From the NCBI RefSeq assembly GCF_020080045.1, contig NZ_CP083451.1:620001-684000 (forward strand): DNA of 64,000 nucleotides, written 5' to 3'. The stretch is from Comamonas odontotermitis (GTDB taxonomy: Bacteria; Pseudomonadota; Gammaproteobacteria; Burkholderiales; Burkholderiaceae_C). A program made the position numbers and the translations under genes. The notes under the pieces are model-generated. The model made no database searches. It saw only the letters and a program-made list of their open reading frames with translations, and was not told the DNA's origin. This document shows positions 9,755 through 20,504 of this stretch, piece by piece; position 1 is the first letter of the stretch; each line of letters opens with the position of its first letter.

Positions 9755-11370
9755 CAGCCGCAGGCGACAGCGAAGCATTCGATTATGTGGTGGTGGGCAG
9801 TGGCGCTGCAGGCGCGATTGTTGCTGCGCGGCTGAGTGAAGATTCGGGTGTCAGTGTCTGTGTGCTGGAGGCTGGCGGGGCTGACTGGCACCCCTACCTC
9901 AAGCTGCCTGCGGGGTTCATCAAGGTGATCTTCAACCCGGAGCGGGCATGGCAGTTCAGCTCCGAGCCCTCTGCGCGTACCGCAGGCCGACGTATTCCTC
10001 TGCCTCAGGGCAAGACCTTGGGGGGATCCACGTCGATCAACGGGCTGGTGTACAACCGGGGCCAAAGGGAAGACTTTGACGGTTGGGCCGCGCGTGGCAA
10101 TCCAGGGTGGAGCTATGACGAGGTGCTGCCATATTTCAAGCGCAGTGAAACTTTTGTTGATGGTGGAGACCCGGCATTGCGCGGACACTCGGGCAGCTTG
10201 AAGGTGACCCTTCCGCACTGGCCGCACCCGGTCTGCGAAGCCTTTTTGCAAGGCGCGCAAGAGCTGGGCATGCCGCTCAACCCGGATTACAACGGTGCCA
10301 GCCAGCAAGGCGCCGGCTATTTTCAACGCACGATCAACCGGGGCTGGCGCGTCAGCACATCCGCTGCATTTCTGCGGCCTGCCCAGCGGCGCAGCAATCT
10401 CCGGGTGGTGACAGGTGCGCAGGTTCAGCGCATACGGATTGCAGACGCAGCAGCGACGGGAGTGGAGTATGTGCAGGCGGGCGTGCAGCGGATGGTTCAC
10501 GCCCGGCGCGAGGTGATTGTCTGTGCAGGGGCGATCAATACGCCCAAGCTGCTGATGCTCTCGGGCATTGGCGATGGCCATCGGCTGCGCGAGCTGGGCA
10601 TGGAGACGCATGCGCATCTGCCGGGCGTGGGTCAGCATTTGAAGGACCATTTCTCGATTCGCCTGGTGGCTCGCGTCAGGAACGCCGTCACCATCAATGA
10701 GCTGGCGCGCGCTCCGCGCCTGTGGGGGCAGGCGGCTGACTGGCTGCGCGGCAAGCCCAATATTCTGGCGCTCAGCCCTTCCGTGGTGCATTGGTTCTGG
10801 CAGTCGCAGCCAGGGCTGAAGCGGCCGGATCTGCAGGGTGTTTTCTCTCCCGCCAGCTACCGCGAAGGCTATGTGGGCATGCTCGACCGGTTTCCCGGCA
10901 TGACCTGTGGCGTGTGGCAGCACCGCCCAAAAAGCATGGGCAGTGTTTCGCTGGCCTGCGCCAACCCCTGGGCCGATCCGGTGGTGCAGCCCCACTATCT
11001 GGACGACGAAGAGGATCGGCAGACCTTGGTGCGCGGTGTGCGCATTGCCCGCACCCTGCTGCAGACCCAGGCGCTGGCGCCGTTTCGCGAGTCGGAAACT
11101 ATGCCTGGTGCGCAGGTGCAGTCCGATGACGAGATTCTGGACTTCATCTATCGCTACGGTGTCTCGTCCTACCACGTCAATGGCACGGCGCGTATGGGGC
11201 CACGTAGCGAGGCAGGTGCTGTGGTGGACGCACAGTTGCGCGTGCACGGCGTTCGCAATCTGCGCGTGGTGGATGCGTCGGTGATGCCCGAGATTCCGTC
11301 GGCCAACACTTGCGCCACCACGATGATGATCGGGGAGAAGGGCGCCGAGATGATCCGCAGCGCCCGCTGA
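9751..11370 (+). CDS. GMC-family FAD oxidoreductase (choline dehydrogenase-like)
   Basis: 539 residues starting in an ATGA overlap with livF. The N-terminus has the FAD dinucleotide motif VVVGSGAAGAIVAARL, then GMC signature 1 around GKTLGGSTSINGLVYNRG (residues about 90-107) and signature 2 around GAINTPKLLMLSGIG. The C-terminal catalytic region has SYHVNGTARMG, with the active-site His, and ANTCATTMMIGEKGA. Members oxidise primary alcohols to aldehydes. Co-transcription with the importer suggests the imported substrate carries an alcohol group; that is inference. Confidence 0.88.
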
Positions 11371-11388
11371 TGCAGGGCGCTACGGACA

Positions 11389-13017
11389 TCAGCGCTTCTT
11401 GCGCGCCCGCATGTCCAGCACATTGGGCAGGGTCTGCGCGCTCTGCCCCGTGGCCAGAATGCGGTGCTTCTGGATTTTTTGTGTTCCGGTGGTCGGGATC
11501 TCGTTGGTGAACCACCACCAGCCCGGTACCTTGTAGTAAGCCATCTCCTGCTGGCAGAAGGCAAACAGTTCCTGGCAGATGGCGGTGCCAGCTTCCACAC
11601 CCGGAGACAGCACGATGCTGGCCAGCACTTCCTCTTCGCGGATATCGTCCGGGGCAGCCAACACGGCCACCTGGTGTACCTTGGGGTGAGACAGCAGCAC
11701 GGCTTCCACTTCGGCGGCGGCAATGTTCTCGCCGCTGCGGCGGATGATGTTCTTGCGCCGGTCCATGAAGTGCAGCAAGCCGTCCGGGTCTTGCACGACT
11801 ACGTCGCCGGTGTGGAACCAGCCGCCTTCCCAGGCCTTGGCTGTGGCTTCGGGGTTGTCCAGGTACTCGCTGAAGAAGTGCTTGCGCGGCGTTTGGGCGG
11901 AGTAGCGCACCAGCATCTCGCCAGGCGTACCGGGTGCCACGGACTGCCCGCTTTCATCGGCCACCATCACTTCCAGGCCTGGTGCGCTTCTGCCAAAGGA
12001 TCGTGTGCCAACCTGGCGATCTGCGCCATGGTCGGAGATGGTGCGCACCACCTCGGTCATCCCCCACAGCTCGACGAGGGGAAAGCCAAAGCGCGCTTCA
12101 AATGCCGCGTGCAACTGCGGCTCTACGCCGGCGCCATAGCCAAAGCGCACGCAGTGCCTGTGCTCCCACTCGGTCGGAGCCTGTTTGAGCAGCAGCGGAA
12201 TGATCACTCCCAGGTAGTGCACGATGGTGGCGCGTGTACTGGCCACTTCTTCCCACCAGCGGCTGGGAGCAAAGCGGTCGGTCTGGATCTGGCAACCGCC
12301 CGACAGGAGCATGCAGTAGAAGGACAGGATCGACGCGTTCACATGAAAGAGTGGCAGCGGATTGAAAAGGCGCTCCTTGCCTTCCTGCACCGATACGTAG
12401 CCGGGGTGGGACGCATACCATTTGCCGGCCGCCAGCTCGTAGGCATGCGACAGCACGCAGCCCTTGGGTTGGCCAGTGGTTCCGGAGGTGTAGAGGATGC
12501 TGGCGGGCGTATCGGCAGTGACTGCGCCTTGCGACGGGCTGCGCGCCGGGGGCAGGGTGAGTGCGGTGTAACCCTCTGGATCGGTGGTGACGACGCCGGG
12601 CTGGGTGCGCGTGTCCTGCAGCGATTCCTGCACGGCCGCGAGGCGTGTGGGCAGGCAGACGATCATATCCAGCTGCGCGTGGTCGATGAGGTAGTTCAGC
12701 TCGCGCCGCTTGTAGTCAGGGTTGATGGGCACACAGCAGATGCCCAGGCTGTTCATCGCCAGCTTGTGCAGCATGTGCTCGGGTCTGCTTTCCAGAAGCA
12801 GTCCCACGCGGTGGCCTGCGCCATAGCCTGCTGCCTGGTAAAGCGTCTTGAGCGCATCGATCAGCCTGCCTGCTTCGGCGTAGCTGAACTCGCGGCCCTC
12901 GGGCAGATAGCTGCGCCCTGGGTTGGCGGGGACCGCCAGCAGGCTGAGGTCGGCGTATCTGGCAATGGCTGCTGCCAGCGCTTCGCCGATAGTGGTGTGG
13001 TCGTGGATGTCAATCAT
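11389..13017 (-). CDS. AMP-forming acyl-CoA ligase (CaiC-like)
   Basis: 542 residues. The adenylation motif is ILYTSGTTGQPKGCVLSH, the A5-like motif is LWGMTEVVRT, A8 is GWFHTGDVVVQDPDGLLHFMDRRKN in two overlapping parts, and the A10 lysine region is TGTQKIQKHRI. It activates a carboxylate to an acyl-adenylate and then an acyl-CoA. The A10 region reads TGTQK instead of the usual TGK, but a lysine is still aligned. It follows the GST gene by 14 bases in the same operon and converges on the GMC gene with an 18-base gap. The substrate is unknown. Confidence 0.88.
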   Translation of the reverse strand: MIDIHDHTTIGEALAAAIARYADLSLLAVPANPGRSYLPEGREFSYAEAGRLIDALKTLYQAAGYGAGHRVGLLLESRPEHMLHKLAMNSLGICCVPINPDYKRRELNYLIDHAQLDMIVCLPTRLAAVQESLQDTRTQPGVVTTDPEGYTALTLPPARSPSQGAVTADTPASILYTSGTTGQPKGCVLSHAYELAAGKWYASHPGYVSVQEGKERLFNPLPLFHVNASILSFYCMLLSGGCQIQTDRFAPSRWWEEVASTRATIVHYLGVIIPLLLKQAPTEWEHRHCVRFGYGAGVEPQLHAAFEARFGFPLVELWGMTEVVRTISDHGADRQVGTRSFGRSAPGLEVMVADESGQSVAPGTPGEMLVRYSAQTPRKHFFSEYLDNPEATAKAWEGGWFHTGDVVVQDPDGLLHFMDRRKNIIRRSGENIAAAEVEAVLLSHPKVHQVAVLAAPDDIREEEVLASIVLSPGVEAGTAICQELFAFCQQEMAYYKVPGWWWFTNEIPTTGTQKIQKHRILATGQSAQTLPNVLDMRARKKR

Positions 13018-13031
13018 GTGGAGCCCCCTCG

Positions 13032-13709
13032 TCAAGGCCTGATCAGCGGTGACGGTATCGGATCGACGCCCTGGGCCAAGGCGGCCTGCTTTTCGACCTC
13101 CAGGCTGCGCAGGAACGCAGTGCGCTGCTGCAGACACATCCAGTAGTGCTGGGTTGCCGGGCCCCATTGGGCGCTCATGCCCAGGTAGTCGGACAGCATC
13201 AGTGCATAGCCGATGGCCACATCGGCTGCCGTGAAGCGTCCCGCGCAAAGATAAGGCTGGTCTGCGGGCAAGGACTGCGCGGCCACCTCCACCGCGCGCA
13301 GGCGGCCGAGAAACCAGCGCTCATAGTCTTCGGCCACCTGGGGTTGGCGCCGCACGGCGGGTTCAAAAAAGCAGTAGCGCAGCACCAGGGTTTGTGGGAA
13401 GGTGAGCGTGGCATCTGCCATGTGCAGCCAGTTCAGATAGCTGCCATAGGCGGCATCATCAGGAGCAACATTCATCTGCTGCGTTGGCACCTTGCTCGCC
13501 AGGTATTGGCAGATGGCGCTGGACTCGGTCATGCGTGCCGCGCCATCGATCAGCAGAGGTACCGTGCCCAGCGGGTTGAGGGCCAGATAGTCCTTGGCCA
13601 GCGCGCGCGGCGGAAAGGGCAGCATGTGCAATTGGTAGGGAAGACCCAGTTCCTCCAGCATCCACAGCGCGCGAAACGAGCGCGCGCTGACACAGTGGTA
13701 AAGCTCCAT
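13032..13709 (-). CDS. Glutathione S-transferase family protein
   Basis: 225 residues. The N-terminal thioredoxin-like domain (MELYHCVSARSFRALWMLEELGLPY, in two halves) contains NPLGTVPLLIDG with the cis-Pro and the ESSAICQYL glutathione-binding motif. An alpha-helical C-terminal domain follows from about residue 90. The ATG at 13709 follows GGAGA. It is the first gene of a two-gene operon with the acyl-CoA ligase. The transferred group or isomerisation substrate is not known. Confidence 0.85.
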   Translation of the reverse strand: MELYHCVSARSFRALWMLEELGLPYQLHMLPFPPRALAKDYLALNPLGTVPLLIDGAARMTESSAICQYLASKVPTQQMNVAPDDAAYGSYLNWLHMADATLTFPQTLVLRYCFFEPAVRRQPQVAEDYERWFLGRLRAVEVAAQSLPADQPYLCAGRFTAADVAIGYALMLSDYLGMSAQWGPATQHYWMCLQQRTAFLRSLEVEKQAALAQGVDPIPSPLIRP

Positions 13710-13895
13710 CACGGCAATGTCTCCTGTTGAGGACCCGCGCAAACCATGGCGCGCAGCGGATATGTCCACCGGCTGCCGATTTGGCCCGGATTGATTTGCG
13801 CAAGTCATGCAATTGTTATCGCACCATCTTGGCATGGATGGGGCGTTGCAGGGTTCTTCTAGGTGTCAGCCAGGTTGCACTTCATGCCGCATGCT

Positions 13896-14939
13896 TCATG
13901 CCGGTGGCCGGGTGCTCTTGCGGTATTCGGCGGGGGACATGCCCATCCAGGTGCGAAATGCGCGAATGAAGCTCTTGTCGTTGCTGAAACCCGCAAGTTG
14001 AGCAATCTGCTTGATGGGGCGGTTGGTGCGGTGCAGCAGGGTGAGCGAGCGTTCGCGCCGCACTTCGTCCTTCAGGGCCTGCAGGGAAGCGCCTTCGTCC
14101 TTGAGCTGGCGGTGCAGGGTACGCAGCGACAGATGCAGTTTCTTTGACAGGGTTTCAGCGCTGTGCATGGCCGATGGGTCGGCGGCCAGCAACTGGCGCA
14201 CGCGCTGCACCATCAGCCGGTCGCGGCGGTAGGGGCGCACCGTCAGCGGCAACGCGCGCTGCAGCATGCGCTGCAAGGCGGCTTCGTCGCGCGCAATGGG
14301 CAAGGCGAGGTAGCGGGCATCGAACTGCATGCTGGTGACTGGCGCGTCAAACTGCACTTCGCCGGGAAAGAGCAGTGAATACACATCGGCATGCCCGGGG
14401 GCGGCAAACGGCAGAGCCACCTTGAAGAGCGGCAGCGACGAATCCACATACCAGCTCGACAGGCCGTGGATGTTGCGCAGCATCGATACCAGGCAGAACT
14501 CGCGCAGCTCGCCCAGGCCAGCGTGCTCGACGATCTCCAGCGTGGCCGTGTTGCCATGCACCTGCAGGCTGAGCTGCAGGTCATCCGTCAACAGGCCATG
14601 GTGGCGGCACCAGCGCTTGAGGGCCACACCCAGGTCCGGGCTGGTCAGGGATGCGCGTGCCAGCATGCCGTAGCTGCCCCAGGGCAGTCGGCGGCTGAAC
14701 CAGCCCAGGGCCTCGTCGTCCAGTTCCTGCATGGCGGCATCGGACAGGGTCTCGAACTGCAAGGCGGTGATGCCAACGGTATCTTGTTCGACCGCAAAGG
14801 GATCAATTTGCGCCAGATGCAAGGCTTTGTCCGGATTCAGGCCCCGATGCTGGTAGGCCCGTGCAATCGCGCGCACAAATGCCATGGGCGTAACAGCGGG
14901 ATGATGGATAACTGCGGATGACGGAAGCGGCTTGTTCAT
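13896..14939 (-). CDS. AraC-family regulator with arabinose-binding-like N-terminal domain (OruR/ArgR-like)
   Basis: 347 residues. Residues about 20-210 match the PF12625-type N-terminal domain found in OruR/VirF-like regulators. Residues about 245-345 form two helix-turn-helix units (AETLSKKLHLSLRTLHRQL and IKQIAQLAGFSNDKSFIRAF), ending in the AraC signature GMSPAEYRK. It is divergent from the acyl-CoA synthetase at 15098, across 158 bases, which makes that gene the likely target. Confidence 0.88.
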   Translation of the reverse strand: MNKPLPSSAVIHHPAVTPMAFVRAIARAYQHRGLNPDKALHLAQIDPFAVEQDTVGITALQFETLSDAAMQELDDEALGWFSRRLPWGSYGMLARASLTSPDLGVALKRWCRHHGLLTDDLQLSLQVHGNTATLEIVEHAGLGELREFCLVSMLRNIHGLSSWYVDSSLPLFKVALPFAAPGHADVYSLLFPGEVQFDAPVTSMQFDARYLALPIARDEAALQRMLQRALPLTVRPYRRDRLMVQRVRQLLAADPSAMHSAETLSKKLHLSLRTLHRQLKDEGASLQALKDEVRRERSLTLLHRTNRPIKQIAQLAGFSNDKSFIRAFRTWMGMSPAEYRKSTRPPA

Positions 14940-15097
14940 GGATGGGACGAAAATCTGCCAGCAAACGTTGATTGTACTGGCGACTTTTGCAACCTGCCTG
15001 CCACCATTTGCGCGGCCCGCTGGCGTATGCTGGTGCGCAATCTCAAGATATACCAGATACGCGGGCGCGCGCAGCGCTTTGCAGACAGGAGACAAGC

Positions 15098-16852
15098 ATG
15101 AGCGACATCGCTTTGACGACCAGCTACGCGCGCGGCGCCACAGAGCCCCGCCTGCTGGACAAAACCATCGGGCAGCAACTGGTGGATACCGCTGCCCGCT
15201 TTGGCGACCGCGATGCGCTGATCAGCCGCCACCAGAATATCCGCCTGAGCTACCGCCAACTGCTGGCGCAGTCCTTTCAGTTGGCGAGCGCGCTGTTGCG
15301 CGCCGGCATCCAGAAGGGCGACCGCGTGGGTATCTGGTCGCACAACAATGTGGAATGGGTTTTGCTGCAATTCGCCACAGCCCATGTCGGCATCATCCTG
15401 GTCAACATCAACCCGGCCTACCGTACTTCCGAGCTGGAATATGCGCTGAACAAGGTGCAGTGCAAGGCCCTGTTCGTGATGGAGCGCTTCAAGACCAGCG
15501 ATTACCTGGGAATGGTGCGCGAGTTGGCCCCTGAACTGGCAACCAGCCCACCCGGCCAATTGCAAAGTGCCAAGCTCGCCGACCTGCGTTGGGTGGTGTG
15601 GATTGGCGCGGTCGGCTTAGACGCTGCCGGCTCAGGTGCGGTCGGCTCAGGTGTGCCCCAAGGTAGCGAGCAGCCCGGCATGGAGCGCTTCTCGCGCTTT
15701 ATCGCCATGGGTGATGTTCAGGACCCGCAGATTGCAGAGATCGCCAGGACGCTGACGCCCTACGATCCGGTCAATATTCAGTTCACCAGTGGCACCACGG
15801 GTTTTCCGAAAGGCGCAACGCTCACCCATCGCAACATCGTCAACAACGGCTATTTCATTGGCGAAGCGATGAAGCTGACGGAGCAAGACCGGCTCTGCAT
15901 TCCCGTGCCGCTCTACCACTGCTTTGGCATGGTGCTGGGCAACATGGCATGCATGACGCATGGCTCGGCCATCGTCTATCCGAACGATGGTTTTGACCCG
16001 GTCACTGTTCTGGAAGCGGTGCAGGCCGAGCGCTGCACGGGCCTGCACGGCGTACCCACGATGTTCATTGCCGAGCTGGACCACCCGCGTTTCTCGGAGT
16101 TTGACCTGTCCACCCTGCGCACCGGCATCATGGCTGGTTCGCCTTGCCCGATCGAGGTGATGAAGCGTGTGGTCAGCGAAATGAACTTGTCCGAGATCAC
16201 CATCGCCTACGGGATGACGGAGACCAGCCCGGTCAGTTGCCAAAGCTCCACCGATACCCCGCTGGACAAGCGCGTTTCCACGGTGGGCAAGGTGCAACCG
16301 CATCTGGAGGTGAAGATCATCAACCCAGAAACCGGTGAGACGGCTCCCAATGGCCAGTCAGGCGAGCTGTGCACGCGCGGCTACTCGGTGATGCATGGCT
16401 ACTGGGGCGACGAAGCCAAGACGCGGGAAGCCATTGATGCGGAAGGCTGGATGCATACCGGCGATCTGGCCACGATGGACACGGAGGGTTACGTCAACAT
16501 CGTCGGTCGCATGAAGGACATGGTGATCCGCGGCGGTGAGAACATCTATCCGCGCGAGATTGAAGAATTCCTCTACACCCATCCCCAGGTGCAGGATGTG
16601 CAGGTGGTGGGCGTGCCCGACAGCCGCTTTGGTGAAGAGCTGTGTGCCTGGGTGATCGCCAAGGCAGGGCAGTCGCTCTCCGAGGACGATGTGCGTGACT
16701 ACTGCAAGGGTCGCATTGCGCACTACAAGGTGCCACGCTACATCCGTTTCGTCGACGCATTTCCGATGACGGTCACCGGCAAGATCCAGAAGTTCAAGAT
16801 CCGCGAGGCGATGATCGAGTCGCTGAAGCTGGAAATTGCCAAGACGGCCTGA
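15098..16852 (+). CDS. AMP-forming acyl-CoA synthetase
   Basis: 584 residues from the ATG at 15098, preceded by AGGAGACAAGC. Motifs: [60 protein letters not shown] and the A10 catalytic lysine in [14 protein letters not shown]. It makes acyl-CoA from a free acid. Residues about 168-190 carry a Gly/Ala/Val-rich insertion ([17 protein letters not shown]) encoded by a short imperfect direct repeat, which looks like a local slippage expansion. It lies upstream of the liu genes but is separated from them by a convergent antiporter gene. Confidence 0.9.
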   Translation: MSDIALTTSYARGATEPRLLDKTIGQQLVDTAARFGDRDALISRHQNIRLSYRQLLAQSFQLASALLRAGIQKGDRVGIWSHNNVEWVLLQFATAHVGIILVNINPAYRTSELEYALNKVQCKALFVMERFKTSDYLGMVRELAPELATSPPGQLQSAKLADLRWVVWIGAVGLDAAGSGAVGSGVPQGSEQPGMERFSRFIAMGDVQDPQIAEIARTLTPYDPVNIQFTSGTTGFPKGATLTHRNIVNNGYFIGEAMKLTEQDRLCIPVPLYHCFGMVLGNMACMTHGSAIVYPNDGFDPVTVLEAVQAERCTGLHGVPTMFIAELDHPRFSEFDLSTLRTGIMAGSPCPIEVMKRVVSEMNLSEITIAYGMTETSPVSCQSSTDTPLDKRVSTVGKVQPHLEVKIINPETGETAPNGQSGELCTRGYSVMHGYWGDEAKTREAIDAEGWMHTGDLATMDTEGYVNIVGRMKDMVIRGGENIYPREIEEFLYTHPQVQDVQVVGVPDSRFGEELCAWVIAKAGQSLSEDDVRDYCKGRIAHYKVPRYIRFVDAFPMTVTGKIQKFKIREAMIESLKLEIAKTA

Positions 16853-16873
16853 AGGCCTGATTGCTACTAAAAG

Positions 16874-16958
16874 GTGAGCTTGTGGCGCGCGTCAATCCAT
16901 ATTCTCAGACTGGGGTAAGCCTGAAAATGGCTTGCCATGCGCGCCAGCAGCTACGTTT
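16874..16958. repeat. Inverted intergenic repeat, likely bidirectional terminator
   Basis: GAGCTTGTGGCGCGC on the left is an imperfect inverted copy of GCGCGCCAGCAGCTAC on the right, enclosing about 50 bases that include AAGCC/GGCTT. It fills the gap between the convergent synthetase and antiporter genes, and similar GCT(A/T)-AAAAA-GCGC sequences recur in other gaps of this window. A terminator role is inferred from position and structure. Confidence 0.45.
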
Positions 16959-16959
16959 T

Positions 16960-18687
16960 TCAGGAGCTCTCTCGCTTGGCGGCTTGTTTGGCGGCGGCAC
17001 GGCGGGCCACATCCAGGCGTTTGCGCAGGGTGATTTCACTCAGATCGAGCTCCTGCACCAGGCTGCGCAGGGATTCGTCATTGATGCGGTTGTGCTGGCG
17101 TTCGGCATAGATCGTGTGCCGCTCCACCTTGATGCACTTGAGCCGCATCTCCAACTCCATCACATAGCGTTCACGCCGCTGCTGCACCGCTTCGGGACTG
17201 GCGGCATCGGGTGCATCGGCGGCGTCGGGCGAACGGTCTTCGTCCAGCATGTCGATACGGTTGCGGTATTCGCGGGCGATGCGGCCTTCGATCTCATGCT
17301 GCTGGGCCTGCCACTCGGTGGGCTGCTGGACGGAGCTTTCGTCATTGATGGCCAGGCTGTTGATGGCTGCACGGCAGGCCGTGAGGCGCGCCTGGCGCTC
17401 TTCGATCACCGACTCGGGCTCGCTGGCCTTGGGCACGCGGCGCAGTACCAGCGGCAGGCCGATGCTGCCGATCACCAGGGTGAACAGGATGGTGCCGGTG
17501 GCCAGGAAGATCAGCATGTCGCGTGCCGGAAAAGGCTGGCCATTGTTCAGGAGCAAGGGCACGGACAGCGCGCCAGCCAGGGTGACCGCGCCGCGAATAC
17601 CGGCCAGGGTGGTGGCCAGGTTCAGCCACATGTCGGGCTTTTCCACCAGCTTGCCAGCCCTGTGCGCCTTGTGCAGACTGCGGCGTACGCCCAGCATCAG
17701 CCAGATCCAGCGCAGCACCAGGAGTGCCACCGAGATGATGGCTACATAGCCCACCAGAATCCACCAGTCATGGCCCGCATCCCGCAGGGTGACACCGATG
17801 ATGGATGGAAGCTGCAATCCGAGAAGCAGGAAGATGGCGCCATTGAAAGCCGATTCGACCATGGCCCAGGTGCCAGCCGTCTGCATGCGCTCGGAGATGT
17901 AGTCGGCGCGGTTCAGGTCACCAAAATTGGTCGCCACGCCCGCCGCCACGGCGGCCAGAATGCCGGATACGCCAATTTCTTCGCCCAGCAGGTAGGCGGC
18001 AAAGGGCAGCAACACCAGCAGCAGCACCATCTGCGTGGCGGCCACATCGCCCAGGCGGCGGGTCACGGTTTCGCGCAGGTAGCTGAATCCCCAGCCCGCG
18101 ACTGCGCCAACGCCCAGGCCGCCCAGGGCAATCCACAGAAATTCCTGCGTCACCTTGGCCCACGAGAACAGGCCCGTCAGGGTGGCGGCAACGGCAAACT
18201 TCAAGGCCACCAGGCCCGATGCGTCGTTCAACAGCGATTCGCCTTCGAGCACATGCATGGTGTGTGCTGGCATACCCAGATTGCGGGTGATGGCCGATAC
18301 CGCCACTGCGTCGGTCGGCGAGATGACGGCCGCCAGTGCAAAGGCGACGGTGAGCGGCATCTCCGGAATCATCCAGTGGATCAGGTAGCCCAGACCGATC
18401 ACCGTAAACAGCACCAACCCGAATGCCAATTTCAAAATAGGCTGGTACAACGCAAAGAACTCGCGCTTGGGAATGCGCCAGCCGTCGGCAAACAGCAGCG
18501 GCGGAATGAACAGCAGCATGAACAGGCCGGGATCGAAATCAATGTGCAGGCCATTCTGGGGCCACGACAGCACAGCTCCCAGCATGATCTGTATCAGCGG
18601 CAGCGGAATGGCTCGGATGTAGCGCGCAATGATGCCGGTGACGGCACCAATCATCAGCACGAGCAGGACAGTTTCAACGGTATGCAT
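16960..18687 (-). CDS. CPA1-family Na+/H+ antiporter (NhaP-like)
   Basis: 575 residues. Residues 1-about 420 contain ten or more membrane segments with FIPPLLFADGWRIPK, the ion-binding motif ISPTDAVAVSAI near residue 120, and EGESLLNDASGLV near 148, which are the hallmarks of CPA1 exchangers. The C-terminal 150 residues are a hydrophilic, Arg/Glu-rich cytoplasmic domain. It exchanges Na+ (or K+) for H+ across the inner membrane. It sits between the acyl-CoA synthetase and liuB on the opposite strand with no obvious pathway link. Confidence 0.9.
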   Translation of the reverse strand: MHTVETVLLVLMIGAVTGIIARYIRAIPLPLIQIMLGAVLSWPQNGLHIDFDPGLFMLLFIPPLLFADGWRIPKREFFALYQPILKLAFGLVLFTVIGLGYLIHWMIPEMPLTVAFALAAVISPTDAVAVSAITRNLGMPAHTMHVLEGESLLNDASGLVALKFAVAATLTGLFSWAKVTQEFLWIALGGLGVGAVAGWGFSYLRETVTRRLGDVAATQMVLLLVLLPFAAYLLGEEIGVSGILAAVAAGVATNFGDLNRADYISERMQTAGTWAMVESAFNGAIFLLLGLQLPSIIGVTLRDAGHDWWILVGYVAIISVALLVLRWIWLMLGVRRSLHKAHRAGKLVEKPDMWLNLATTLAGIRGAVTLAGALSVPLLLNNGQPFPARDMLIFLATGTILFTLVIGSIGLPLVLRRVPKASEPESVIEERQARLTACRAAINSLAINDESSVQQPTEWQAQQHEIEGRIAREYRNRIDMLDEDRSPDAADAPDAASPEAVQQRRERYVMELEMRLKCIKVERHTIYAERQHNRINDESLRSLVQELDLSEITLRKRLDVARRAAAKQAAKRESS

Positions 18688-18778
18688 GGTCTGTGGTTTT
18701 TATAGTTACAGACTATTCTGAAAGAAAACGCGATTCTGAAGAGAACGCTGGAACATTAGACTAGAAAAGAGGACAAGC

Positions 18779-20386
18779 ATGAGCAAACTTGGTACACAGC
18801 TGAACGCCAGATCAGCAGATTTTCAGGCCAACGCACAAGCCATGCGGGCCGTGGTGGATGATCTGCGTGCCCAGGCTGCAAAGATAGCCCAGGGCGGTGG
18901 CGAGGCTGCGCGGGCCAAGCATGTGGGCCGTGGCAAGCTCCTGCCGCGTGACCGCGTGCAGATGCTGCTCGATCCCGGTACGCCTTTTCTGGAGCTGGCG
19001 CCGCTGGCGGCTCTCAACATGTACAACAACGATGCGCCCGGCGCAGGCTTGATTGCCGGCGTGGGCCGCGTCAGTGGCGTGGACTGCATGATCGTGTGCA
19101 ATGATGCCACGGTCAAAGGGGGAACGTACTACCCGATGACGGTAAAAAAGCATTTGCGGGCGCAAGAAATTGCTGCGCAAAATCGCCTGCCCTGCATCTA
19201 CCTCGTCGACTCGGGTGGCGCCAACCTGCCCAACCAGGACGACGTCTTCCCCGACCGCGAGCATTTCGGCCGCATCTTCTTCAACCAGGCCAACATGTCG
19301 GCCCAGGGCATTGCGCAGATCGCCGTGGTGATGGGCAGCTGCACGGCTGGTGGCGCCTATGTGCCGGCGATGAGCGATGAGTCCATCATCGTCAAGAAAC
19401 AGGGCACCATCTTCCTGGGCGGTCCGCCGTTGGTGAAGGCCGCCACGGGCGAAGTGGTGAGCGCAGAAGACCTGGGCGGCGGCGATGTGCATACGCGCCT
19501 CTCGGGTGTGGCCGACCATCTGGCCGACAATGACACCCATGCGCTGGCGCTGGCGCGCAAGGCCGTCAGCCACCTCAACAAGGCCAAGGCCACCAATCCG
19601 GCGGACCGGGCGCCGCAGGCACCGGCCTATCCGGCCGAAGAGCTGTACGGTGTGATTCCGGTCGACACCCGCAAGCCCTTTGATGTGCGGGAGATCATTG
19701 CCCGCGTGGTTGACGGCAGCGACTTCGACGAGTTCAAGAGCCGCTTCGGCTCCACCCTGGTGTGCGGCTTTGCCCGCATCGAAGGCATGGAGGTGGGCAT
19801 CATCGCCAACAACGGCATTCTGTTCAGCGAATCGGCGGTCAAGGGTGCGCACTTCATCGAGTTGTGCTGCCAGCGCAAGATTCCGCTGGTGTTCCTGCAG
19901 AACATCACCGGCTTCATGGTCGGCCGCAAATACGAAAATGAAGGCATTGCCCGCCATGGCGCCAAGCTGGTGACAGCCGTGGCCACGGCAAGTGTCCCCA
20001 AGTTCACCATCATCATTGGTGGCAGCTTTGGTGCCGGTAACTACGGCATGTGCGGCCGTGCGTATTCGCCGCGCTTCCTGTGGATGTGGCCCAACGCGCG
20101 CATCAGCGTGATGGGCGGGGAGCAGGCCGCCAGTGTGCTGGCAACCGTCAAGCGCGACGGCATCGAAGCCAAGGGGGGCCAGTGGAGTGCAGAGGAGGAA
20201 GAGGCTTTCAAAGCACCGATCCGCCAGCAGTACGAAGACCAGGGCCACCCCTATTACGCATCGGCCCGCCTGTGGGATGACGGGGTGATCGACCCCGCCG
20301 ACACCCGCCGTGTGCTGGCGCTGGGTCTGGCTGCTACGCGCAACGCGCCGATTGAAGACACCCGGTTCGGCGTGTTCCGCATGTAA
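18779..20386 (+). CDS. liuB: Methylcrotonoyl-CoA carboxylase, carboxyltransferase (beta) subunit
   Basis: 535 residues, preceded by AGAGGACAAGC. This is a full-length carboxyltransferase: [21 protein letters not shown] near residue 55, [49 protein letters not shown], and [16 protein letters not shown] in the C-terminal half. It transfers CO2 from carboxybiotin on LiuD to 3-methylcrotonyl-CoA in leucine and isovalerate breakdown. It is the first of the liu genes here; the isovaleryl-CoA dehydrogenase gene liuA that often precedes it is absent from the window. Confidence 0.95.
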   Translation: MSKLGTQLNARSADFQANAQAMRAVVDDLRAQAAKIAQGGGEAARAKHVGRGKLLPRDRVQMLLDPGTPFLELAPLAALNMYNNDAPGAGLIAGVGRVSGVDCMIVCNDATVKGGTYYPMTVKKHLRAQEIAAQNRLPCIYLVDSGGANLPNQDDVFPDREHFGRIFFNQANMSAQGIAQIAVVMGSCTAGGAYVPAMSDESIIVKKQGTIFLGGPPLVKAATGEVVSAEDLGGGDVHTRLSGVADHLADNDTHALALARKAVSHLNKAKATNPADRAPQAPAYPAEELYGVIPVDTRKPFDVREIIARVVDGSDFDEFKSRFGSTLVCGFARIEGMEVGIIANNGILFSESAVKGAHFIELCCQRKIPLVFLQNITGFMVGRKYENEGIARHGAKLVTAVATASVPKFTIIIGGSFGAGNYGMCGRAYSPRFLWMWPNARISVMGGEQAASVLATVKRDGIEAKGGQWSAEEEEAFKAPIRQQYEDQGHPYYASARLWDDGVIDPADTRRVLALGLAATRNAPIEDTRFGVFRM

Positions 20387-20504
20387 ATTTTGGATGTTTC
20401 AGGCTGTTGGCACACGGCAGGTGTGCGCAGACGGTCCTGAAGCCATAGCAATTTTCTTGCAGATGTGAGACAGGCGCTGCCGCGAGGCAGCAGCGAGGAC
20501 AACC

